The position numbers and the translations under genes were made by a program. Positions 1-6,742 of a stretch of 12,078 bases of DNA are shown here, in pieces. The DNA is from Candidatus Sulfotelmatobacter sp. (GTDB lineage: Bacteria > Acidobacteriota > Terriglobia > Terriglobales > SbA1): contig JASLEQ010000154.1 of the NCBI GenBank assembly GCA_030151135.1, positions 1 through 12,078 on the forward strand. Reading direction: 5' to 3'. The notes beneath the pieces are model-generated. The model did not search any database, was not told where the DNA came from, and saw only the letters and a program-made list of their open reading frames with translations. How positions within the stretch are numbered: position 1 is the first letter of the stretch; each line of letters begins with the position of its first letter.

Positions 1-1
1 G

Positions 2-646
2 GCGCACCTCAACACCCATGGCGCTCTCGGCAAACTCGTCGGCGGTTGGCAATTGAGCAGCATCGGCTTGTGGCATACCGGGCATCCGGAGACCATCTCT
101 ATGGACCTGAGCGGCGGCATCGCGTCCGGGCCTTTTTCGGGATTGCCTTTCACCTATTTGTTGCCGGATGGCAACGATCAAACGAATCAACGTCCCGATC
201 TCGTTCCGGGAGTGCCGGTAACGTTGCCCGGCGGGGGGCATAACGGTGTGCCCTTGATCAACGCGGCGGCTTTCCAGGCGCCTCCGACAGATGCAAATGG
301 AAATTTCCTGCGATATGGGAACGCTCCAAACGGAATCGGCCGCGCTCTCAACGCCTGGCAGATCGATATGGCCCTCACCAAGGAGACTCGCATCAGCGAG
401 CACATGTCGATAGAACTCGCCGTGCAGGCGTTCAACATCTTCAATCACGTCCAGCTTGGCGATCCGGGGAATCTGACTCTGATTTACGATCCCGCGAATG
501 CTCCGACCCATCTGGATGTACCGGGTACATTCGGAATCATCACTACGACCAACAACTTCAACCTCAACAACGATAACGCGGCTTCTCCCAATACCGGCAC
601 CGGTCTGCCACGTCAGATTCAATTCATGGTGCGACTCAAGTTCTAA
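2..646 (+). CDS. TonB-dependent receptor, C-terminal part (Oar-like, partial)
   Basis: An open frame runs from the window edge to TAA at 644-646 and gives the last 214 residues of a larger protein, so the true start lies outside. The sequence reads as the last beta-barrel strands of an outer-membrane receptor. It has a GGWQLSSIG strand near residue 14, a central VQAFNIFNHVQLGDP segment, and the C-terminal strand RQIQFMVRLKF ending in Phe, as outer-membrane barrels usually do. The 'FNIFNH' and 'RQIQF..RL.F' wording is typical of the very long acidobacterial receptors that carry an N-terminal carboxypeptidase-regulatory domain (Oar/CirA-like); that upstream part is not visible here. Such receptors bind a ligand and import it using TonB energy. 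The substrate cannot be read from this fragment. A metallophosphoesterase gene follows after 45 nt and may be co-transcribed. Confidence 0.85.
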   Translation, partial: AHLNTHGALGKLVGGWQLSSIGLWHTGHPETISMDLSGGIASGPFSGLPFTYLLPDGNDQTNQRPDLVPGVPVTLPGGGHNGVPLINAAAFQAPPTDANGNFLRYGNAPNGIGRALNAWQIDMALTKETRISEHMSIELAVQAFNIFNHVQLGDPGNLTLIYDPANAPTHLDVPGTFGIITTTNNFNLNNDNAASPNTGTGLPRQIQFMVRLKF

Positions 647-691
647 AGGAGCTGAACTCGTGGACTGCGGATCGTGGGAAAATAGGTCTTG

Positions 692-1699
692 ATGAGCAAA
701 GAAAATCGCTCTTTTTCCGTCGTGGCCATTTGCTGTGTGACAGCCTTTCTGATGCTGTTAGCGGGATGCACGAAGAAATCCAGCGCGCAGACTGCGCCGG
801 TCGATCTCAAGCTCGTTGTAAAAGTGCCTTTCCAGTTTGTGGCTTACGGGGACGCGCGATTTCATAATCCGAATGATCATGAGGCTTCGAATCCTGAGGT
901 GAGGATCACACTGGTCGAAGCAATTGCCGCCGCAAATCCCGCTTTCATCTGCATGACCGGCGACCTGGTTTACAACGGAAACGATCTTGAGGACTGGAAG
1001 GTATGGGACCGGGAAACCAGTATCTGGCGCGAGAAAAGCATCCCGGTATATCCCTCGATTGGAAATCACGAATTGCACGGCGGAGACGCCGCTCTTGTGA
1101 ACTTCTTCCAACGCTTTCCGGAGATAAAAAGCAGCCGCTTTTACTCCGTACGCGCGGCCAACATCCTGCTGCTGGTGCTTGACAGCCAGCTTGAGGAGAC
1201 GTCAGGCCCCCAGGGCGACTGGCTGACTTCTGAACTCGATCACGTTCCCGCGGACGTGGATTTTGTTTTTCTGATGTTTCATCATCCTCCCTACACCAGT
1301 TCGTCGGGGGACAAGATGTTTGGGGGCACAGGCCATGCGGCGCGCAGCAAGGAAATCGCTCTCGCGATGCGATTGGAACAGCGGCAGGAAAAAGCGCCTT
1401 TTCGCATCGTTGTTTTTAATGGCCACGTTCACAACTACGAGCGGCACGAGCACGGCGGCGTGATCTATTTCATCAGCGGAGGCGGAGGGGCGCATGCGTA
1501 TCCCATCGACCGCGCTCCAGACGATCCTTTCCAGAGCAAAGGGATCAATTACCACTACCTGCTGGTTCAGGTAGACCACCGCCAACTGACTATCACGATG
1601 AACCGTCTGGAGATGAGCGGCGGCAAAACCGTGTGGAGTCAGCCCGACTCGGTCAAGATCATGGCTCCCGTCGCGGCAGCACAGGCGGCAGGCCGCTAG
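692..1699 (+). CDS. Lipoprotein metallophosphoesterase (calcineurin/purple acid phosphatase-like)
   Basis: This 335-residue protein has a lipoprotein signal: a hydrophobic stretch at 8-22, then the lipobox LAGC with the modified Cys at 26. It is probably anchored in the envelope. All five motifs of the calcineurin-like metallophosphoesterase fold are present in order: GDAR (53-56), GDLVYNGND (90-98), GNHE (124-127), HHPP (197-200) and GHVH (244-247). These supply the Asp, Asn and His ligands of a binuclear metal centre that hydrolyses phosphoesters. The first motif is GDxR rather than the more usual GDxH/GDTQ, and the layout resembles purple acid phosphatase-type enzymes. The substrate is unknown. 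I chose ATG 692 because AGG lies 5 nt upstream; a TTG at 689 is too close to that site. It may share a transcript with the preceding receptor. The last 41 nt overlap the convergent gene at 1659-1949. Confidence 0.88.
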   Translation: MSKENRSFSVVAICCVTAFLMLLAGCTKKSSAQTAPVDLKLVVKVPFQFVAYGDARFHNPNDHEASNPEVRITLVEAIAAANPAFICMTGDLVYNGNDLEDWKVWDRETSIWREKSIPVYPSIGNHELHGGDAALVNFFQRFPEIKSSRFYSVRAANILLLVLDSQLEETSGPQGDWLTSELDHVPADVDFVFLMFHHPPYTSSSGDKMFGGTGHAARSKEIALAMRLEQRQEKAPFRIVVFNGHVHNYERHEHGGVIYFISGGGGAHAYPIDRAPDDPFQSKGINYHYLLVQVDHRQLTITMNRLEMSGGKTVWSQPDSVKIMAPVAAAQAAGR

Positions 1700-1949
1700 A
1701 TTGAGCCAGTTGCTGGAATTCCTCGCCGTGAGGAGAGCTGCCCCAATCGACCCCGAGCGCGTGAAGAATGAGGCGGTCGCGCAAAGTCAGTTTTTCGGGA
1801 TCTGTGACCACGGCATAGGCATACTCCACCAGCGGATCGCGCGTGACACACCATCTTTCGTGGCGCATAATGCGGCCGCAATGCCCGCAAAGTTCCGGAG
1901 CTCCAAATCGACTGTTGTAGAGCCAGTTGGCCGCGGGCTTGGGATACAT
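1659..1949 (-). CDS. Small hypothetical protein with a CxxC motif
   Basis: I do not recognise this family. The frame from ATG 1949 encodes 96 residues with no signal peptide or membrane segment, so it is probably cytoplasmic. It is preceded by GAGGTG (positions 1952-1957 on this strand), a good ribosome site although close to the ATG. The sequence has protein-like composition: YPKPAANWLYNSRFG at the N-terminus, then C-x2-C-x5-H-x3-C (Cys21, Cys24, His30, Cys34), which could bind zinc, then a likely helix around LTLRDRLILHALG (55-66). The same frame stays open upstream to a possible start at 2210, but that part has low-quality composition and no ribosome site. The gene converges on and overlaps the metallophosphoesterase by 41 nt and is divergent from the TonB receptor. 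The alternative is a chance open frame; ribosome site and composition make a real gene more likely. Confidence 0.55.
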   Translation of the reverse strand: MYPKPAANWLYNSRFGAPELCGHCGRIMRHERWCVTRDPLVEYAYAVVTDPEKLTLRDRLILHALGVDWGSSPHGEEFQQLAQSSGLPPVLPRREP

Positions 1950-2069
1950 AACACCTCGCAATTTTGAACCAATTCCACTCCGGTCAAGCGAGTCGCAGCG
2001 TGGAACTGCATCTGTCCGTAAGGATATTGGCAGGCCCGGGCCCCCTGAAGCCCAAGCATCACGGGAGCG

Positions 2070-2085
2070 TGTGACTTCGATCACA
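2070..2085. promoter_or_regulatory. Crp/Fnr-type operator palindrome
   Basis: The sequence TGTGA-N6-TCACA is present with both half-sites perfect (2070-2074 and 2081-2085). This is the core consensus for cAMP receptor protein and related Crp/Fnr regulators. It lies in the 217-nt divergent intergenic region, 81 nt before the ATG of the TonB receptor and 120 nt before the start of the small CxxC gene. That position would suit control of either gene. I found no convincing -35/-10 pair nearby, so the regulated promoter is not identified. Confidence 0.5.
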
Positions 2086-2166
2086 TACACGCAAAATCCG
2101 GCTATCCGGGACGGGGATCGGCCGCATTTGGTGCCGTCTGGTAATGTAACGAGAACCAATACATCT

Positions 2167-4494
2167 ATGCGATACCTCAGGCACATAGTTCTCTGGTTGA
2201 TTTTGTGCATTCTTCTGCTGGTCTCGGGAAGCCTGGCAGCGCAAAGCGTCCGCGTAGAGGGCGTGATTCGAGACTCAGCCGGGGCGGTGATCCCTGGTGC
2301 GCTGGTGCAGTTGGAGGCCGGCGCTTCTGCGATTACGGCAATTTCGGACGCTCAAGGCCAGTTTGTTTTTGCCGCCGTAGCTGGCTTGTCCGGAACGGTT
2401 GAGGCGAGCGCCAAGGGATTCAGTTCGGTACGACAGGATTGGAATGCGGGCAGCGACGCTCAAGTTCACTTGGCGCTCGTTCTGACGCCTGCATCGTCAC
2501 ATGAAGAAGTGACGGTTTCAGCGACCCGGACCGAGACCCGGTTGTCGGATACGCCGGGCAGCACGGTGATGCTGTCGAACACGGAAGTGACGGCAACCCC
2601 GGCCTTGAGGGTCGACGACGTTCTGCGGCAGGTTCCAGGTTTTTCGCTCTATCGCAGATCCGATAGCAGGGTGGCTAATGCGTCGAACCAGGGCGTTTCT
2701 TTACGTGGTTTGGGCGGCACGGCATCGAGCCGCGCGCTGGTACTGGAAGACGGACTTCCGATCGTCGATGCGTTCGGAGGCTGGGTCTATTGGGATCGAG
2801 TGTCGCGGGAATCGATTCAGGATGTGGAGGTTTTCCGCGGCGGCGCTTCCAACCTATATGGCAGCGACGCTCTGGGCGGGGTCATCCAATTTATTACGCG
2901 CCAGCCGGAGTCGCCGGCAGTTCACCTTGAGACTTCTTACGGGAGCGAAAAAACTCCTGACCTTTCCTTCTGGACCGGAACTCGTGTTGGTAAGTGGGAT
3001 TTGTCATTGGATTCCGAGATGTTTCGCACGGATGGTTACATCCTGGTGCCGACCTGGCAGCGGGGCATCGTCGACACTCCGGCGAACTCCAAGGACGCTT
3101 CGGTGGAAGTCACGGTCGGACATCAGTTAGGCGAAAAGGGCCGAGTCTTCGGACGCGGCAACTTCTATACGGAATTTCGGCATAACGGTACGGTGATCCA
3201 GACCAACGATACAAAGATGGGAGAAGGAGCGGTGGGGCTGGATCAGCAATTTGGGACGAGTGATTCGTTGATGCTGCGCGGGTATGGTCAGGTACAGGGA
3301 TACGACCAGCGATTTTCGTCCGTAGCCTCCGATCGCAACACCGAATCGCTCACCGACTTGCAGTATGTTCCGGAACAGGTCATGGGCGGGGCCGGGCAAT
3401 GGACGCATTTGTTAGGCAGACATCAGACCTTGGTTGGCGGCGCGGACATCATGGAAGTGATGGGCGCCAGTGATGAACAGTTTTTCTCCTCCGGACTTCA
3501 TACGCGCAACAACGCCGCTGGAGGAAGACAGCGGATCGTGGGATTGTTTGGAGAAGATATGGTCCGGTTCAACAAGTGGACGATCATTCTGGGCGCGCGG
3601 GTGGATGACTGGAATAACTTCCGGGCCAGTTCTTTTTGCACTCCGGTACAAGGCACATGCACTTCACCCAGTCTTTTATACCCTTCGCGAAGCGACCTGG
3701 CATTCAGCCCGCGACTTTCCGTGCTGCGCTCTCTCAATCAGAATGTTTCTGTAACGGCTTCGGTTTATCGAGCATTTCGCGCTCCGACTTTGAATGAGCT
3801 GTACCGGTCATTTCGTGTCGCCAATGTCCTCACTACGAACAATCCGTATTTGAACGCGGAGCGGCTTACGGGCGCGGAGGCTGGCGTCAACGTGACTTCA
3901 CTCGATCGCAAGCTGGACCTGCGTGGAACTTTCTTCTGGAGTGACATCGTAGATCCGATTGAAAATGTAACGATCGATGCGACGGCAAGTCCGGTTTTGC
4001 GGCAAAAACAAAATCTGGGGCGCATTCGGTCGCGCGGGGTGGAACTGGACGGGGTGGTGCACCTCAACCGCGATGTGCAGGTCTCGGCCGGGTACGCATT
4101 CACCGACGCTACTGTCGTGAATTACACGGTGCCGCCCGGCGAAGTTTCATTGCTGGGAAATTATGTCGCGCAGGTCCCGCGGAATGTTTTCACCTGGGAG
4201 GCCCGCTACTGGAATCCGAGACGCTTTTTGTTGAGCGTCCAGGGACGCTTCATCGGAAATCAGTTTGACGACGATCAGAACCAATATCCGCTGGGGCGCT
4301 TTTACACGATGGACCTCCAGGTTGGACGGAATTTGACCAGGAATCTGGAAGTCTTTGCCGCGGCAGAGAACCTGCTCGACGAACGCTACAACGTGGCGAA
4401 TACTCCAACCGCGACGGGATCGCTGTTCAACATTGGCCCTCCATTGCTGTACCGGATCGGGCTTCGCATCAACTGGCCGGCGGAACGGCAATAG
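2167..4494 (+). CDS. TonB-dependent outer-membrane receptor with N-terminal carboxypeptidase-regulatory-like domain
   Basis: This 775-residue protein should form a 22-strand barrel that imports a ligand with TonB energy. The ligand cannot be told from sequence; siderophore or vitamin B12 receptors are the closest in size. Parts seen: signal peptide 1-25 (hydrophobic core 7-20, SLAA then Gln26); a CarboxypepD_reg-like domain about 28-107; a TonB-box-like EEVTVSATR at 113-121; a plug about 125-245 with VDDVLRQVPGF, SLRGLGG, LVLEDGLPI and the VEVFRGGASNLYGSDALGGVI signature; then the barrel. Near the C-terminus are FAAAENLLDERY and the final strand LYRIGLRINW. The chain ends WPAERQ rather than in an aromatic residue, a small departure from the usual ending. 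I chose ATG 2167 because the signal peptide begins there; the frame is open upstream to 1927 but that extension has no export signal. No strong ribosome site is visible. A Crp-like site lies upstream. Confidence 0.93.
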   Translation: MRYLRHIVLWLILCILLLVSGSLAAQSVRVEGVIRDSAGAVIPGALVQLEAGASAITAISDAQGQFVFAAVAGLSGTVEASAKGFSSVRQDWNAGSDAQVHLALVLTPASSHEEVTVSATRTETRLSDTPGSTVMLSNTEVTATPALRVDDVLRQVPGFSLYRRSDSRVANASNQGVSLRGLGGTASSRALVLEDGLPIVDAFGGWVYWDRVSRESIQDVEVFRGGASNLYGSDALGGVIQFITRQPESPAVHLETSYGSEKTPDLSFWTGTRVGKWDLSLDSEMFRTDGYILVPTWQRGIVDTPANSKDASVEVTVGHQLGEKGRVFGRGNFYTEFRHNGTVIQTNDTKMGEGAVGLDQQFGTSDSLMLRGYGQVQGYDQRFSSVASDRNTESLTDLQYVPEQVMGGAGQWTHLLGRHQTLVGGADIMEVMGASDEQFFSSGLHTRNNAAGGRQRIVGLFGEDMVRFNKWTIILGARVDDWNNFRASSFCTPVQGTCTSPSLLYPSRSDLAFSPRLSVLRSLNQNVSVTASVYRAFRAPTLNELYRSFRVANVLTTNNPYLNAERLTGAEAGVNVTSLDRKLDLRGTFFWSDIVDPIENVTIDATASPVLRQKQNLGRIRSRGVELDGVVHLNRDVQVSAGYAFTDATVVNYTVPPGEVSLLGNYVAQVPRNVFTWEARYWNPRRFLLSVQGRFIGNQFDDDQNQYPLGRFYTMDLQVGRNLTRNLEVFAAAENLLDERYNVANTPTATGSLFNIGPPLLYRIGLRINWPAERQ

Positions 4495-4535
4495 TGCCGT
4501 TGGGCATTCGCGCAAGAATCATTTATTCTGAAATG

Positions 4536-4565
4536 TTGTCTTACGCTCGCTGAAGTAACTGTAAT
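4536..4565 (+). promoter_or_regulatory. Candidate sigma70-type promoter for the YchF-like gene
   Basis: TTGTCT (4536-4541) and TGTAAT (4560-4565) are separated by 18 nt. They match the -35 consensus at four of six and the -10 consensus at five of six positions. Transcription would begin about 50 nt before ATG 4626. The assignment is by eye only. TATAAG at 4612-4617 is another -10-like string but is too close to the start codon unless the message is nearly leaderless. Confidence 0.3.
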
Positions 4566-4625
4566 TCCTGTCCTCATTCGGCGACGCACCATCGACAATA
4601 CAGACCAACACTATAAGAGCGATAT

Positions 4626-5711
4626 ATGAAAACCGGAATCATTGGCCTGCCGCAGGTAGGCAAGACATCGCTGTTCCAGATTTTGACGAAGGCGCAATTA
4701 TCGGCCCAGGCGCATTCCAATCCGCGAGAAGCCCATATTGGCGTCGCGAAAGTTCCCGATGAGCGACTCGACAAACTCGCCGCGTTATATAGCCCAAAAA
4801 AGCTGACGCATACGTCGGTGGAATACGTGGACGTGGGCGCCATCGGCCAGGACGCGCTGAAGGAATCTGCCTACATCGGGCATCTGCGACAGGTCGATGC
4901 CCTCGCGCATGTGGTGCGCGCCTTTGACGATCCGGCCATTCCGCACGTAGGACAGATCGATCCGCTGCGCGATATCAAGAACGTGGAATTTGATCTGATG
5001 GTGAGCGATCTGGGACAGATCGAGAAGCGAATCGAGCGTTTGGAAAAAGATCTGAAGAAGATGAAGACTGCCGATCTCGAAAAAGAGTTTGAGCTGCTTA
5101 AGAAGGCCAAGCTGCATCTTGAATCCGAGAAGCCGCTGCGCGAGATGGAGATGACGCCCGAGGACAAGAAGCGCATTCGCGGATTCATGTTCCTCAGCGA
5201 GAAGCCAATCCTGTACGTGCTGAATATCGGCGAGTCGATGGAACTGGGTAAAGAACTGGAAGAGGCGGTGACGAAATACAAGCTCACCGAAGTGGCATCG
5301 CGGCCGAACGCGGCAGCCACCGCAATCTGTGGCAAGGTCGAAGCGGAGCTTTCTGAGATGAGCGATGCCGATGCAGCGGAATTCCTCTCGAGCTACGGGC
5401 TCAAGGAAAGCGGGCTCACCAGGCTGATCCGCACGACCTATAAGTTACTGGGGCTCATTTCATTCTTCACGGCAGGCGAAGACGAATGCCGGGCCTGGCA
5501 GGTTCCGGCGAACAGCCGTGCCCAGGAAGCAGCGGGAGCAATTCACTCCGACCTGGAGAAACACTTCATCCGCGCGGAAACGATTCGGTGGGACCAACTG
5601 CTCGAAGCCGGATCGGAGGCCAATGCCCGCGCAAAAGGCACGCTTCGCCTGGAAGGCAAAGATTACATCGTGCAAGATGGCGACGTCATGCACATCCGGC
5701 ATTCGGGATAA
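4626..5711 (+). CDS. YchF/OLA1-family GTP/ATP-binding protein (DUF933/TGS), variant form
   Basis: This 361-residue protein matches E. coli YchF (363 aa) in length and domain order. YchF/OLA1 proteins are cytoplasmic P-loop NTPases of the Obg group that bind ribosomes, often prefer ATP, and act in stress responses. Visible parts: the P-loop GLPQVGKT (7-14); the family-typical HIGVAKVPDERLDKLA (37-52); a coiled-coil arm about 128-175, rich in Lys and Glu; N-I-G-E at 200-203, in place of the NKxD base-recognition motif as in other YchF proteins; and a C-terminal TGS domain about 278-360 with FFTAGE and EGKDYIVQDGDV. The switch II segment is unusual. Where E. coli has DIAGLVKGASKGEGLGN, this protein has DVGAIGQDALKES (69-81), about four residues shorter and without the glycine-rich loop. 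It may be a lineage-specific paralogue rather than the orthologue, so I give no symbol. AAGAG lies 6 nt before the ATG. Confidence 0.9.
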   Translation: MKTGIIGLPQVGKTSLFQILTKAQLSAQAHSNPREAHIGVAKVPDERLDKLAALYSPKKLTHTSVEYVDVGAIGQDALKESAYIGHLRQVDALAHVVRAFDDPAIPHVGQIDPLRDIKNVEFDLMVSDLGQIEKRIERLEKDLKKMKTADLEKEFELLKKAKLHLESEKPLREMEMTPEDKKRIRGFMFLSEKPILYVLNIGESMELGKELEEAVTKYKLTEVASRPNAAATAICGKVEAELSEMSDADAAEFLSSYGLKESGLTRLIRTTYKLLGLISFFTAGEDECRAWQVPANSRAQEAAGAIHSDLEKHFIRAETIRWDQLLEAGSEANARAKGTLRLEGKDYIVQDGDVMHIRHSG

Positions 5712-5745
5712 GCAGCACTCAGTTACCAGAGTTCGGCCAAATCTC

Positions 5746-5807
5746 GCCACGGGACGCAGAGACGCGGGGCCTCCAGCCAGACTGTCCACGTCTCGATGCC
5801 TTCGTGG
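5746..5807. repeat. Imperfect inverted repeat between the YchF-like and ZIP genes
   Basis: The left arm at 5747-5766 reads CCACGGGACGCAGAGACGCG. The right arm at 5789-5807, on the opposite strand, reads CCACGAAGGCATCGAGACG. CCACG (5747-5751) pairs with CGTGG (5803-5807), and GAGACG (5759-5764) pairs with CGTCTC (5789-5794). A partly paired internal loop lies between them and about 24 nt form the apical loop. Both arms resemble, from memory, the CCACGGAGGCACAGAGACACGG-type repeat scattered between genes in many bacterial genomes. The right arm covers the ATG at 5796, which argues against that start for the transporter. Confidence 0.45.
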
Positions 5808-5846
5808 TGGATTCGCATTGGGGCTGATATCATCGCGCTGCCCAAC

Positions 5847-6578
5847 ATGAATGCCATTCTCACCAGCATCCTGCTAGGCCTGACGGCGGCGGCAGCCAAT
5901 ATTTTTGGCGGGGCGATTATTGTCCAGCGGAACTGGGAGCGCCGGTATCTTCGCTACTTCGTAGCGATCGGCGCGGGATTCATGCTGGCCACCTCCCTCG
6001 TCGAGATGGTCCCCGAGAGCATCGAACTCCACGGAAGAGCGGCGGCGCTTCTGATCCTGCTCGGATACCTGATCATCCATTTCTTCGAGCACACCGTCAC
6101 TCCGCACTTTCACTTCGGCGAAGAAACGCATCACGACGAATTCGTGCATTGGCACAAAGGCTATTCCGTTCTGCTGGGGCTGGTGATTCATACATTCTTC
6201 GATGGGATCGCGATCGCGTCGGGGTTCCTGGTTTCCAGCTGGCTCGGATGGCTGATCTTTCTCGCGATTTTCCTACACAAAATTCCGGAAGGCTTTACTG
6301 TCAGTTCTGTGATGCTGGCCAGCGGCCGAAGCCGGGGCGCGGCTTGGGGAGCATCCATCGTTTTAGGAGGATCGACGATTGCTGGTGTCTTAGTGATGGC
6401 GCTCTTTCGTCACCACGTCGGAGCCGGTCTGCCTCTGTCTGCTGGAGTCACGATTTATGTGGCAGCGTCGGACCTTATTCCTGAGGTAAACAAAGAGCCG
6501 GCGATGAAGATGGCGTTACTGGTTTTTGTCGGAGCTGCGCTGTTTTTCTTCCTGGATCACCTGTTCCATGCCATTTGA
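5847..6578 (+). CDS. ZIP-family divalent metal transporter
   Basis: This 243-residue inner-membrane protein has about eight hydrophobic segments and the marks of the ZIP (Zrt/Irt-like) family, which takes up zinc, iron or other divalent metals. The metal-site helices carry HTFFDG (115-120) and HKIPEG (144-149), matching the HNxx(E/D)G and HExPEG patterns; Lys replaces Glu in the second one. A His/Glu-rich loop at 82-103 (EHTVTPHFHF and ETHHDEFVHWH) is the usual variable metal-binding loop between helices 3 and 4. SDLIPE at 208-213 is also typical. The exact metal cannot be told. An in-frame ATG at 5796 would add 17 residues but falls within an inverted repeat, while ATG 5847 begins directly at the first membrane helix. 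Neither has a clear ribosome site. It is followed by a bidirectional terminator. Confidence 0.9.
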   Translation: MNAILTSILLGLTAAAANIFGGAIIVQRNWERRYLRYFVAIGAGFMLATSLVEMVPESIELHGRAAALLILLGYLIIHFFEHTVTPHFHFGEETHHDEFVHWHKGYSVLLGLVIHTFFDGIAIASGFLVSSWLGWLIFLAIFLHKIPEGFTVSSVMLASGRSRGAAWGASIVLGGSTIAGVLVMALFRHHVGAGLPLSAGVTIYVAASDLIPEVNKEPAMKMALLVFVGAALFFFLDHLFHAI

Positions 6579-6692
6579 AACCCCAGCGCTCATCAGCGTT
6601 TGAAACTGCACGAACGGTGCTCAGTTCGTCCTCAGGCAAAAGCTCCGAAGGCAGCACTTTCCGTTATGACGCCTGATGAAGCGGACGACGAC

Positions 6693-6724
6693 AAAAAGCC
6701 TCCGGTTTAACCCGAAGGCTTTTT
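6693..6724. terminator. Bidirectional rho-independent terminator
   Basis: AAAAAGCCT (6693-6701) pairs with AGGCTTTTT (6716-6724), and CGG (6703-6705) pairs with CCG (6712-6714) around one mismatch and a six-base loop. The run of A on the left and of T on the right gives a U-tract on either strand. It can end both the ZIP gene (+) and the kelch gene (-), which converge here. A second T run follows at 6729-6734. Confidence 0.85.
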
Positions 6725-6742
6725 GGGTCTTTTTGATTCAGA

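Noticed and set aside
1685..1696. GCGGC-AG-GCCGC hairpin at the end of the phosphoesterase gene
   Set aside because: The loop is too short and no T run follows, so it is not a convincing terminator.
2033..2042. GGCCCGGGCC palindrome in the divergent intergenic region
   Set aside because: A short GC-only palindrome is common in GC-rich DNA and has no link to a known operator.
1927..2166. Upstream extension of the TonB receptor frame
   Set aside because: The 80 extra residues have no export signal and would place the signal peptide inside the protein. The frame also covers the small CxxC gene's upstream region and the Crp-like site.
6588..6684. CATCAG and CTGATG with matching flanks as an inverted repeat
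   Set aside because: The arms need bulges and are separated by about 70 nt; it is weaker than the clear terminator just after it.
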